64,000 bases of DNA from Galeruca laticollis. Taxonomy: Eukaryota; Arthropoda; Insecta; Coleoptera; Chrysomelidae. A program made the translations under genes and the position numbers. This document shows positions 31,149 through 42,483 of this stretch, piece after piece (the first letter of the stretch is position 1; every line of letters begins with the position of its first letter). Under the pieces are notes generated by a model, which did not search any database, was not told where the DNA came from, and saw only the letters and a list, made by a program, of their open reading frames with translations. The stretch lies in the NCBI GenBank assembly GCA_963921935.1, contig OY998175.1:307419484-307483483 (forward strand). Direction: 5' to 3'.

Positions 31149-33325
31149 CATTTAAAATAAAATAGCAAAAGAAGCAATAAAGGATTTAAAACTTTTATCC
31201 ACTTTTAATGAACAGTACAGTAAATTTGAAAAAACAGGTACAAAATTAAAAAAAAATATCTTGTCCAGGAATCCAACCTAAAAAAAATGAAATTGTGTAA
31301 GCATATTACATAACAAGTGTGGAAAGTGGAAACTATTGAACGCATTCAGTAAAAGCAAAGAACAAAAAAGGGTATATTAATCTGTAGTTGCCATAATGCA
31401 ACATACTTTGAAACTGAATTAATAAAGTTTAACGGATACACATACATTACAGCTAGTTTACAGAAAATTTATTAGAATAGTTTTTTAATGATATTAAAAC
31501 TAATAAAAATTTTACACCATAAAGATTTTATGAAACATTACGTTAAATCAACAGAAATCCAATCTGATTAAAGAAAATTCTATCGTTTACTTACAATTAC
31601 TTTTTCTTACGTAAGAGTCGCTGTTTCGAGTGCCCAACCATTCCATAACGTACACTTCAAAATAGGTATCTGTGAAACATTTGAAGGTGTTCTAAATAGC
31701 AGGTAATAAAACAATCACTTTAGATCAAATTGTGCCCATAGAGACCTTTGATCGATCATAATAAACTACATCAAACTCGATTTTCAGCCAATTGATTGGG
31801 ACCCATTTTCCACAAGGTACATGCGGTGCTCTTCAAAGGAATAACAACATATTTTATTTCGAGAAGTAACTTTTCATGATTTACGTTCTATTACATGCCT
31901 CACTCCGTTTCGCAGGTAAATTCAGATGTGCCATGAAAATTCATACTTCTTTCTTGAGTATCCAATAGCTGTGTTTCTACAATAATAAATAATTTAATTC
32001 TGTTTGTTGACTGAAGCATTCAGTGTATTTTCAAATGGAAATGAGCTTTTCAACAGAAATTTCTGTTTTTAAAGTCTTAAACAGTCTCTAATTGTTCACA
32101 AGAATTGTTAGTAATAAGGTTAAAATTTTCTAAACCTGCAATACTATATTGATGGTTATGACTGCTACTACAAAAACTAGAACTAGAGATACTCCATTCA
32201 ATATTTTTTGATTTGTTTAATACAATATCTGTATCAGACTATCTGAAATAGTTATTCCCCTTTGTTTACATAATCACCAACTATTTGTTGTTAATATTTT
32301 TATTTTATTTACGTAAGTAGCTTCTGAAACATCTTGAACATTGAAAATATTTTCTTCTAGATTCAACTCTCTGCCAACATATGAGCATGTTTTATTATTA
32401 ATAATAATATCTACCCTAATGCAATATTAAGTTTTTTGTATGGTATAATGCATATCCATGATTCAATATAATGTGAATCGTTTTTAAAATATACTTACTA
32501 ACTAAAATATTTTAAAAGTTGAAGAAACCCTTATTTGTAAACTCTATTATATAATGTTTGTGTTCAATTCCGCCACCTGGAATTTCAATGTACAATAGCC
32601 GATTAAAGTCTTGAATGAGTATTAAATTTTAATAATTATGATTTTGGAATAGATACTTACCGATAACAGCTGTTGTTCGTCCATTATAACAAAGCATAGA
32701 AACTGAAGCTAAGTAGGAACTAACGAAAACGAAGACCAATTCATTCAAGTACTTCTTGCAAAAAATGTGCTTCCTGCAAATAAAATATAACACAAAACTG
32801 AAAACCATCCGCCATTTCATGCTTGTCATTTGTTTCCACAGATAATGTTCGTTCATCATTTCCTCTTCTGTTTTCTTCTTTTTTATGTTACTCTGATGTT
32901 CAATATGAGACATTACCAAGAGTTTTATGAACTAACATCGTAAAGAAGTAATCACACGAACTTACTAAAAATTATTTCGAAAGATGTGAAAGTAACTGCA
33001 ACATGTGATCATCTTAGAAACGTGTTATTATCTAATATTACAGTAACGTTCTGTATGTGACATTAGTGAGAAGTATACAAATTAACATCGTATGAATGTT
33101 TCCTATAGGAAGTTTCTAAAAAGAAGTTCATAGGATGTGTATGTGATTGTGAATTCCAGTATTATTGTGTACATCAAAAATATGTTTTATTTACATGGCA
33201 TGGATGTTAATAGAGTTTGTAATAAAATTAAGACATCTAGGAGATATTTTATTAACGTTTTAAATAAACATCACGAAAAGTCTCTAAAAATAACATCACA
33301 AAAAGACTTTTTATGTTTCTTGTTT
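31149..33325. other. Mostly non-coding stretch
   Basis: No firm gene. On the minus strand at 32660-32690 a short ATG-led segment (MDEQQLLS) runs into a perfect donor (GTAAGT) and is preceded by a pyrimidine tract and CAG near 32778, which could be part of a spliced gene, but nothing recognisable follows. 32920-33310 is a second AACATC-type motif cluster. Confidence 0.4.
32920..33310. repeat. Cluster of AACATC/GATGTT-type motifs (right block)
   Basis: Repeated TTAACATCGTA, AACATCACGAAAAG, AACATCACAAAAAG and GATGTG motifs, plus TTTCCTATAGGAAGTTTC near 33099. Read in reverse complement it resembles the left block around the TTCCT..AGGAA palindrome. Confidence 0.4.
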
Positions 33326-33336
33326 AGTGGCAGATT

Positions 33337-33588
33337 TCGGCAAACATTTTTATGGACAGTTTAGAAAGAAAAATCTTTGACAATAATATTTCAAAAAATG
33401 TCTTATTTTGGTATAGATATGTAGATGACATATTATCTTATTTTTTATAAATAATTTAACACCAAAAATAAAGTTTACATATAAATAACTGAATACATTT
33501 TCTTGATTTGAAAAATCGAAAATTAATAATGTACTTGATTATTCAATTTATCGAAAACCAACACACACTGATGTGACTATTCCATATA
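33337..33588 (+). pseudogene. PLE family 1 RT fragment
   Basis: A short diverged piece of the RT with LERKIFDNNISKNVLFWYRYVDDILSYF, a deletion, then LDYSIYRKPTHTDVTIPY. It ends in an ATA/AAT microsatellite where an R4-like LINE follows. Confidence 0.8.
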
Positions 33589-33626
33589 ATAATAATAATA
33601 ATAAAATAATAATAATAATAATAATT
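33589..33626. repeat. (AAT)n microsatellite
   Basis: Imperfect run of AAT/ATA units, the 5' border of the R4-like LINE fragment. Confidence 0.9.
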
Positions 33627-33629
33627 TTC

Positions 33630-35660
33630 CCAAATGAACCGAAAGGATGTGTGAAAGACAGTTACGGGTGCAGAGACCATCTTATACTGAACAAAATTAT
33701 AACAGAGGATGCCAAGCAAAAGAGGAGAAATTTGAGCATGGGTTGGATAGACTACCAGAAAGCCTTTGACAACGTACCACATTCATGGCTACTCAAGGCT
33801 CTTCAAATATACAAAACAAATCCGATTGTGATAAATATGCTGCAAATTACAATGAAAACATGGAAAACGCACTTAACAATTAACGCACATGGAACAACCA
33901 TAGATACAGGGACCATAAAAATTAGAAGCGGTATATTCCAGGGAGACTCACTATCACCTCTCATTTTTTGCATGGTACTTTTCCCGCTCTAAAATGAGTT
34001 GAACAGCACCAACAGAGGATACATACTAAACAAGAAAAAACCTCCCATCAATCACCTCTTTTACGTCGACGACCTAAAATTATACGCAAAGAACGACGAA
34101 GAATTAGAAGATCTTTTTATCAATGTCAAAACATTTAGTGACGATATAAAAATGCAGTTTGGACTGGAAAATGCGCTAAAGTTACAGTTGAACGAGGAAA
34201 AACTATAAAAACTCACAATATAGTCATTGACAACAAAACCGAGATTATGGACCTGGAAGAGACGCAAATATATAAGTACCTGGGAATACTCGAAAACTCT
34301 GAAATATAAGATGCAGAAATGAAAGATAAAGTATGCAAGGAGTACTATAGCAGAGTCAGAAAAATCCTGCAAAGTCAGTTGACAGGGAAAAACAAATTTA
34401 CGGCCATTACAGCGGTGGCACAGCCAGTACTAACTTACAGCTATGGCATCCTAGAATGGAAAGAGGTAGAACTAAAAAATATAGATCGAAAAACTCGAAA
34501 GTTACTTACCATTTATAATCTGTATCATCACAAGGCGGACGTTGACCGACTCTACACTGTCAGATCAAGCGGAGGAAGAGGACTCATTAGCAGACATACA
34601 ACTTGACAATCATAGGTATTACGAACTACATAATGGAAGAAAAGAAAGACAAACTTGTTGAGTTGATAAAACTAAACTAAATGGAAAGAGAAGAAAATAA
34701 TACAATTACGAACAAAGGCAAAAAGTTAACAAAAAAATATGAAAATAAATCGGTAAATGAAATGAATGGAATCACAGTAACAGAAAAAGTTAAAAACCTC
34801 AAACAGCGATGTAGAAAAAAAATGAACGAGGAAAGAGAGCGAAAATGGAAGAGTAAGGAAATGCATGGACAATATGCAAGAGAAATCGACAAGGATGACG
34901 TAGACAAAAAACAGACATTTTGCTGGCTGACAACAGGTATTTTGAAAGGTGAGACTGAATCGTTGATAATAGCGGCACAAGACCAGGCCATTTCAACCAT
35001 CTACATAAGAAAGAAGATTTTCAAAGAAAACATTGATTCTAGGTGCAGACTATGTAAACAGTACGATGAGACAATTAAACACATTACCACTGGATGCCCG
35101 GTCCTTGCAAGAAAAGAATACCTAGAACCACATAACAAAGTATGTTTAAAATTACATTATAATATTTGCAAATTCTACGACATAGAAACTGAGGACGCAT
35201 GGTATAAACACAAGCCAAAAAGCGTTGAAACAAAAGACGATATCACAATAATATGGGACATGCAAGTACAAACAGATAGGACAGTGATGGCGAACAAACC
35301 GGATCTAATAATCAAGGACCTCAAAAATAAGACGTGTCTATTAATCGACGTTGTCATTCCATCAGATGCTACAGTAAAGGAGAAGGAGTCCAAAAAGATA
35401 ATCAAATACCGAGACTTACAAATAGAAGTGCAGAGAATGTGGGGACTTGAAACATCTACCATCCCCATCATAATAGGAGCAACGGGAACTATGCATAATA
35501 ACTTTGGAGAATTGTTGAACAAAATACCTGGCAACAACAATAAAACCACAATTAGGACACTACAAAAAACTGCGCTCCTGGAGACAGCCCACATAATCCG
35601 ACGAGCCCTAGAATAAAGATAAGACCATTTATTCTTAGGAACAGGGAGTGTTCTTGATAA
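33630..35660 (+). pseudogene. R4/Dong-like LINE ORF (RT plus restriction-like endonuclease), 5'-truncated
   Basis: It begins within the RT: GWIDYQKAFDNVPHSW (motif A), FQGDSLSPLIF (B), HLFYVDDLKLYAK (C). After frameshifts near 34200-34320 and 34610-34680 the C-terminal part has the zinc cluster CRLCKQYDETIKHITTGC and the restriction-like nuclease residues KPDLIIKDLKNK..LLIDVVIP (PD...D). It ends at 35616. Stops: 33990-33992 and 34206-34208. LINEs with this nuclease (R2/R4 type) cut specific sites. Dong-type members are known to target TAA repeats, matching the flanking microsatellites. Confidence 0.8.
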
Positions 35661-35689
35661 ATGGAAAAACGCCGACTAACCATGGTTGA

Positions 35690-35715
35690 TTAATAGTGAT
35701 AATAATAATAATAGT
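35690..35715. repeat. (ATA)n microsatellite at the R4-like 3' border
   Basis: TGATAATAATAATAATAGTATAG directly between the 3' end of the R4-like fragment and the 3' end of the opposite-strand LINE. Confidence 0.75.
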
Positions 35716-37138
35716 ATAGTATAGTTTATTGGCGTTTAGAATACAAATAGTACATATAGTCACAAATTAAGAAGTTTTTTAGATATCGATATAATAATTA
35801 AAAACACTTATGTAAATTTCATAGTCCACTAAGATATAAGCATATAATAACACAATAGCAATAAATAACATAAATATATAATACGTAAAAACAAAAATAA
35901 ATATGAATGCAGACGTTAATTAGTTTAACACAGTCCAAATATAAAAATAGTCACAGATAACAGTCAAATATTACATTAAAAAAATCAATAATTAAAAAAA
36001 TATATGAACATATATACAGTTAAAAATCATCCGTTTGGGAACCGATATGTAAGTCAAGGGTTACTGCAGAACGCAATAAAGTCATCCACACTATAAAAAC
36101 AGTGTGCCAATAACAATTTCTTGATTAATTTCGAAAAACCAATTTTATTCAATCTTTTTATGTCAGTACCTTTATAGTATTTTTGCAATGCATTATATAA
36201 ATTATAGTTTAGCCTATTGTTCTGAGATAAACTCATTCTTGATCTCTAAGGCACAATGGGATGTCGCATTCCGAGTGTCATATCCATGTACGTCCGAGTG
36301 AAGTAATAACAGATCGATATTGCTATGAATACTCCTCAGACACTCGTAGACATATACACAAGGAAGCGGAAGTATTTGTAATTTTTTAAAATGTTTTTTT
36401 GCAAGGATCACCATATTCGGCGTTTACGATTACACGTACAGCCATTTTCTGGAGTGAGAAGACTCTCGCAACATTAGTCGCACTGCCCCACAGTACAACA
36501 TTTAGTTAAGGTGACTATGTACAAGGGCGAAATAGACTGTTCTTAAAACCTGTTGACTGAGACAGTTCCTCATTTGGTTTAAGGCAAATATTTTGGAAGC
36601 GAGCCTTGAACATAAGCCCTCTATATGAGCCGCCCAAATAAGCTGACAGGCTCCGAAATTGTTTTGAGCTTACAGATGTGAAACAGATGCTCTGTATTTT
36701 TTCTTCATTCAGCTTTAAATGGTTGCTGTTAAACCATGATTTTAGTATCCTCATGCTAGAATTGTTCAAAGTCTCCTCACCCCTAACCAATATGTTCGTA
36801 CCATCTGCAAAGAGAACACAACGTGCTTCCTGCAGCGCAGTTGGTAGATCAATAATATAAATTATGAACAAAATTGGTCCTAGTACAGATCCCTGCGGAA
36901 TCCCTTTAGTTATTGGAGCCAACCGCGATTCCACATGTCCAAAACTTACATACTGGTTCCTATTAGACAAATATGATCTAAATAACCCCAATTCGTTACC
37001 CCTCAGACCATAATAAGGCAATTCATCTAGAAGATATTCATTGTTAACGCAGTCAAAAGCCTTGGTGAGATCACACATAGTAACAAATGTGTCATATCTC
37101 TCATCAAAGCCATCGACTACACTCTCCACAATATCTAC
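35713..37138 (-). pseudogene. Jockey/CR1-like LINE fragment with dead RT
   Basis: On the minus strand: RT motif A (MCDLTKAFDCVNNEYLL), B (GIPQGSVLGPILFIIYI) and C reading CVLFADGTNILV, where the second catalytic aspartate is glycine. Frameshifts follow near 36515 and 36215-36414. The C-terminus (HGYDTRN, RLNYNLYNALQKYYKG, IKKLLLAHCFYSVDDFI) ends at 36054, then about 340 bases of 3' untranslated sequence. 5'-truncated in the RT at a run of CTA/AAT repeats. Confidence 0.78.
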
Positions 37139-37172
37139 TACTACTACTACTACTAATAATAATAATAATGAT
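37139..37172. repeat. (CTA)n(AAT)n microsatellite
   Basis: Five CTA units, then five AAT units. 5' border of the second R4-like fragment and 5' border of the minus-strand LINE. Confidence 0.93.
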
Positions 37173-38262
37173 AAAATGGACTCAAACGGACCTGGAAGCA
37201 GTAAACAGAAAGATTAGAACCGAGCTAACAAAACATAGAAAACACTATCCAAAAGCGTCCGTCGAAAGGGTAAATTTACCTAGAGAAAAAGGAGGTAGAG
37301 GAGTAAAAGATGTTGTGGAAGCTTGCACTCAGCAAATTGCAGGCTTGAGGAGTTTTTTCCGCCACCAAAATAGTCAACTTCATAAAGACATAGTGAAAAG
37401 AGATACGGGTTATACACCTTTAAACCTAAGCATGGAAAACTTTACGCCCTTTAATACACGAAATGAGGAAGATAAAATTAAAAATTGGCGTTCAAAAGAA
37501 TTGCACGGAAGATTCATTAATGATTTACAGAAAGACACGATAGATCAAGCTAAATCGGTTGAATGGCTTAAAACTGGAACGCTGTTTCCAGAAACTGAAG
37601 GTTTCATGGTTGGTATACAAGATCAGGTTATAAAAACGAGGAATTACCAAAAGTATATCTTGAAGGAAGAATTACCAACAGATAGGTGCAGAAAGTGCAA
37701 CAGAAGTCAAGAAACGATTGAACACATTCTTTATAGTTGCCAAAGCATAGCTGAAACTAAATATCTGGAACGACACAACAAAGTTGCCACAGTAGTATAC
37801 CTAGAAGTACTGAAAAAACTTAACCTTGATCCACAAAACAACGAGCCATATTACAAATATAAGCCCCCTCCAGTTACCGAAAATCAGCATGTTAAGATCT
37901 ACTGGGATAAAACTATCATGACGGACGTAACAGTACGACACAACAGGCCGGACATCACAATCATTAATAAACAATCCAAGCAAGCTCTGCTTATTGACAT
38001 ATCGATCCCAAATAATTCTAACACAGAAAGCAAATAAAATGAAAAACTAAGCAAATACGCCGAGCTAAGGACCGAAATAAAAGAATTGTGGAATCTTAAA
38101 GAAGTCAAGATCATTCCAGTTGTTTTATCCTGTATGGGGCTAATTCCCAAGAAACTAAGTACTTCCCTCAAAGACATTGATATTCCTGAGTCAACCTATC
38201 GATTAATGCAAAAATCTGTAATCCTGGATGTGACAAACATTGTTAGGTCATTTCTAGAATAG
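37165..38262 (+). pseudogene. R4/Dong-like LINE C-terminal half, second subfamily
   Basis: Starts after the RT core with ERVNLPREKGGRGVKDV, followed by FPETEGFMVGIQDQVI, the zinc cluster CRKCNRSQETIEHILYSC, and the restriction-like nuclease residues RPDITIINKQSKQALLIDISIP. An in-frame TAA at 38035-38037 interrupts it. The same frame then continues to 38262 (ELWNLKEVKIIPVVLSCMG). It differs clearly from the 33.6-35.6 kb copy, so two R4-like subfamilies are present. It ends near an AATAATAATATTAATAAT tract (38349-38369). Confidence 0.8.
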
Positions 38263-38369
38263 TGACACCCAACGAAAGTCTTGCTGTTGAGGCCGACTGT
38301 CGTTGAAACACACCGGGTGTAAATCCGGTGACACAAAAAGGATAAAAAAAATAATAATATTAATAATAG

Positions 38370-38486
38370 ATGAAATTGACTGTCTCGACCCTTACTTCGT
38401 GGAATATGCTCAATTTTTTAGAATTTTCAATAACTTGTATTATATTGTGGAATTAACTAGAGACCTTGAGTTTCATTTAAAAACAC
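38370..38486. repeat. PLE family 1 pseudo-LTR scrap, rearranged
   Basis: 38378-38410 is the inverted start of the PLE gene (CTGTCTCGACCCTTACTTCG). It switches directly at ATTTTTTAGAATTTTC to the direct end of the pseudo-LTR up to CATTTAAAAACACT. A miniature inverted/direct junction of the same repeat. Confidence 0.8.
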
Positions 38487-38509
38487 TATAATAATAGATG
38501 TTTGCATCC

Positions 38510-38975
38510 CAACTAATTTGTTGAAAGGCTGTATATTCCAAGAAGAGAAGGATGTAGAGGGCTACGTAATATTAGAAACTTATGTGTGCGCCAAGAAAAG
38601 CGTATGAGGCATCAACTGATGAATCAAAGGAGCGATCTGATGAGGTAGGTTGCACATCAGGATAAAGGGTATACGCCACTAGACTTGAGTGCTCATAATC
38701 TGGTGATGGAGGATCGATCAACCACAGATAGAATAGCAGAATGGAATAAGAAAACTATCCACGGAAGATATCCTAAACTTACAGCAGCTCCTGGTACGGA
38801 TAAAGAATCGTCTTTTAAGTGGCTTAGTAGAAAATAACTTTACCCGGAAACAGAAGGTTTCATTATTGGTATTCAAGATAGAGTAATAAGAACGAGAAAT
38901 TATGAAAAGCACTGTTTTAAGTTAGATGTAACTGACAAATGTCGAAAGTGCGGGATGGTTGGTGGTAAATCATCT
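38510..38975 (+). pseudogene. R4/Dong-like LINE fragment, third copy
   Basis: Reads YIPRREGCRGLRNIRNL, DKGYTPLDLSAHNLVMED, STTDRIAEWNKKTIHGRYPKL and LYPETEGFIIGIQDRVIRTRN, then DKCRKCGMVGG. A TAA occurs before LYPETEG (about 38835). Collinear with the N-terminal half of the 37165-38262 fragment but of another subfamily. The nuclease part is missing. It starts within an AATAATAG tract. Confidence 0.75.
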
Positions 38976-40631
38976 TCGAATACCTAGCACAACTTATTAA
39001 TATACTTATTCCTGTCATCTGGTAGTAGGCATGGCGAACAATTCAAAGAGGGTAAAATCAACAAAATTCTAATGTCAATAGTCGTTTTCTTGTTAATGTC
39101 ATAAAGCTCAAGAACTATTTCTGAATTATTAGACTAATTGAAGTCCTTTTTGTACTGTTCAAGTTTATGTGATTTGTTGAACTTTTCTGAACAATACTGC
39201 ATCTCGTCGATAACTACTATTTATAATATATTATACATATATCTTTTCAAGTTTATTCAACTACAAATCTGGAATCGTCCCTTTTGAGAAGTGATACATA
39301 TTTTAGAGGAATTGATTTAACTTAATTTCTGTAATTTCCAAGACCCACTTTGCATTGATTCTACTTTCATCAGTCGATAACACGACATATAATTTTGTAA
39401 GGTCAGGTGCACGATTTCAAAACAGTTTATGATACTATTCCTATAATTTACTAGGTCTGTTTATACAATGAAAGTTATGGCAGTCAAGTTTTTCAGAATA
39501 TACTAGCAAAAAAAGAGCCTAATATTAGGAAATTAATTGAAGTCACGAATAGTACTATTTTTTTGTTTTTAAAGAAACTAATTTTTTTCTATAGTAAAAA
39601 GTATGAGTGGACAATAAAATTGATATAATTTGAGATGAAATTGCTTTAGAATTCAATATTTCGTCTGCAGTTCTAAGCGACTTCTTCACTAGAGGAAAAA
39701 AATTCATGTCTTGATACATCTTGGGTACTAGGCAAACAAGCTCAGATAACCGATCGTTAACCTCAAACGAATTTGAGTAGCTAAACATCAGATAGATGAT
39801 TTAAAAAATGAGTTTTTTAGTCAAACAGTCTATAAATTTGAATTATTTTCTTGCAAGTTACTGTACATTATTATGAAAAATCATCTTATATTTCCGACCC
39901 TTGTATGTCCAAACGTATATCGTCGAGGTATAAGTTTATGATGGAACAAGCTCCATTTATTTTCTACTATTGGCACTGCTTATCTTCTTTATATTCGATG
40001 TACCTTGTACAAACATAGCTTCTTCAGATTTTTGATGTATTCGAGCACATTCAACTTTTTTCAAGTAATAACTACATTCTTCTCAGGAATTTTGTCATTC
40101 ACTCGGGCGCAAAAACGTCGTTTTAATATATGTGGCTTACCCTGTATATATTGTATATAAATTATATCTCGTAACGAGCGAATTTATTTTTGTGATACAA
40201 TGTTTTTTTCTATTAAATCCGCGGACCATTGGGTCCACATATTAATTTATTGAAACCACGGATTTTGGTTCATAACATATGAAATTAATAAAGCGTGAAA
40301 GCTGAATATTTAAACAAGGTTTTCGAATTTGCTTTTTGGTGACGAATAAACCAATATAAATATGTTAATCAATTCAATGTAACATGTAAGGACACTCATA
40401 ATGAAATTCGTTTTCTGATATTGTATATTATTTTCAAGCCAAGCTACTTTTACTTATGACTATGATGCAAAGTACCTCATTATAAACTTTGGCGAGAATG
40501 TCGAAATAATTTCTAAATTTAGGCGGATGCGCGATGGGCATTCGCCAATATTTTAAATGTTCGTGTCGTCCTGAAAAGTTCAGTGGTTAATTTTATATAA
40601 TTCCATGCTATTTACCGGGTGTTATAGAGTT

Positions 40632-40633
<2 letters not shown>
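38976..40633. other. Non-coding stretch
   Basis: AT-rich without recognisable genes. A minus-strand frame at 39555-39788 has no known motif. ACCCTGTATA near 40140 resembles a MITE terminus, but I found no partner. Confidence 0.5.

Positions 40634-40634
<1 letters not shown>

Positions 40635-40663
<29 letters not shown>
40635..40663. repeat. (TA)n microsatellite, left flank of PLE family 2 pair
   Basis: An interrupted TA run. A matching TA run follows the pair at about 47357-47383. Confidence 0.9.
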
Positions 40664-41798
40664 ACCAAAAACCAAAAGTTGGCAGTTAGTCACGGCTGAC
40701 TAGTTAAAAAATAAAACTTCAAAGAGTGGTCTTTGTTAAAAAACCCTCAAAATCGTGGGGATAGCAGCCAAAAAAACTTTACAGGTTAGAGATAAAGTGA
40801 ATCAAATAGTACATTACCTAAGCTTTCGAAGAGCATTGTCTTCATTCTCAAAGGCTATAATAAACCAGAAAGAAAAAATCGGTTAACTTAATAAAGAAAA
40901 CAACTTCTGAAATCATTACGACTTACTTGTAGTGTTGATTTAAAATTAAACTCACATTTCACAAATTGCAGGAAAACCTTCATCCACTAAAGATTAAAAT
41001 GTCGACTAAATATAATTTCTCTCCTACATATAGTAATGAGAGCCAGGATTTTTTTCTGTTTTTTAAAAACCAAAAGACATACACAAGAAACGAACTGATA
41101 TTGTTGAATATCTATTTCGACATGAAATCGACTGCTGTCGAAAGGTAGAGATACGGGGGGCAATTACAAGTTTGAAGTAAAAACATTTAATAAAAATCCA
41201 AATTTCTCAGCGATACTGTTGTGTTTTTTTGGTTGCTTTGGTGAAAACTTCAAAGAAAAACAATAATAGATTAATGTCCACACCTAGGATCACGTCAAGA
41301 TTGAAAAATTACACCTTTAAATTTAACCAGACTATTGTCTGACAGCTGCCACCTGTCTTTTGTAAAATGTAAAAAATTGGGATGACGAAATAAGCAAACA
41401 GTCAGTGAACACTCAAACCTCTCACATTCGGTATTCCCCAACTGTCAACCTATTCCAGCATTACTATTATTAAATAAAAAAGCCAAACAAAACCCACCCG
41501 CAAATACTAACGATCTCCACTTTCGTCTGATGTTAATTTCCATGGAAATCAGTATTGATAATTTAAAATACTCATAACAATAATAATGTCAGTTAGGAAA
41601 AGTGATGTAAGATCTGTAACTTTTAACACATGGAAAGGACCTAACCTCTCACGTTAAGGCCCGACTGTTTGGAAATCATTTGCATTCGCAACTGAGCTGT
41701 GATAGCCATAATGTATAAAAATTGTTTTGTTTTTAAATGAATTATTAAATAATGTTTATATTGTCAACACTCGACTGACCTGTCACTTCAGCCAACCA

Positions 41799-42467
41799 TT
41801 AACTCAAAACACTAATTTGGGAATCAATCTCCTCGCTACCGGAGTGGACATTATTAAAGTGCAACAAATATGTATAAATCTTACTAAGTGACTCAATGTC
41901 AGACCTTCTATTCATTGGTTGCTCAATGTTATTAATATGATACATTTCTAAAAATTTTCTTTTGTTATAGTTTCTTTCTACATCAAGAATCTTTACTTTA
42001 TCAAAATCTATATGGTGGAACTCATCTATAACATGTTCTGATAATGCACATTTTCGCTTTTTTAACATAGCATCGCTTTTATGTTGAGCATAAGGTGATT
42101 TCAAATTCTGAGATGTCATTCCTACATACTTTTTGTTACAATTTTTACAAGAGATACTATATATTACGTTAGTTTTCATCATGGAATCCTCCGTTTGTTT
42201 TAACTTAGTAAAAAGAGACTGTAAAGGTTTGGCTGTTCTTTGAGCAATTTTGACATTGGTCCCCTTGAACTCTTTGATGATTTTTTCTGACAGATCTTTA
42301 ACATAAGGAAATGAACCAAAAGTAACCTGCTGTGAATTATTGAAATTAGCATCCTGTTCATTTTCATTACTATTAATATGACTGACAGTATGCTCGCCAG
42401 GAGTGTTGTAAATCAACCTCTTGAGAAGTTTACTAGGATAACTATTTTTTTGAAGCGTATCAATCAA
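41799..42467 (-). CDS. PLE family 2 GIY-YIG endonuclease frame, catalytic arginine lost
   Basis: 222 residues: N-terminal linker, then NVIYSISCKNCNKKYVGMTSQNL with the GIY/YVG pair, and the cysteine pair before YVG. The plus-strand partner has LKSRCAQHKSDAR; here it reads LKSPYAQHKSDAM, replacing the conserved arginine. In total 7 of 222 residues differ from the partner. The frame is offset from the RT frame upstream, with the shift at an A8 run, so it is expressed only if that shift is bypassed. Confidence 0.75.
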   Translation of the reverse strand: MIDTLQKNSYPSKLLKRLIYNTPGEHTVSHINSNENEQDANFNNSQQVTFGSFPYVKDLSEKIIKEFKGTNVKIAQRTAKPLQSLFTKLKQTEDSMMKTNVIYSISCKNCNKKYVGMTSQNLKSPYAQHKSDAMLKKRKCALSEHVIDEFHHIDFDKVKILDVERNYNKRKFLEMYHINNIEQPMNRRSDIESLSKIYTYLLHFNNVHSGSEEIDSQISVLS

Positions 42468-42483
42468 TATTTTAAGGTTTTAA

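Noticed and set aside
32629..32919. 96-residue minus-strand frame with a hydrophobic segment
   Set aside because: No known motif; it contains a likely splice acceptor and donor, so it is at most part of an unknown gene. Mentioned only within the spacer entry.
39555..39788. 77-residue minus-strand frame with KKSLRTADEIL
   Set aside because: Considered as a possible PLE or host exon but no homologous element in the window and no motif.
40966..41148. 60-residue frame repeated at 46921-47103
   Set aside because: It is duplicated only because it lies in the PLE family 2 3' region; no domain is visible.
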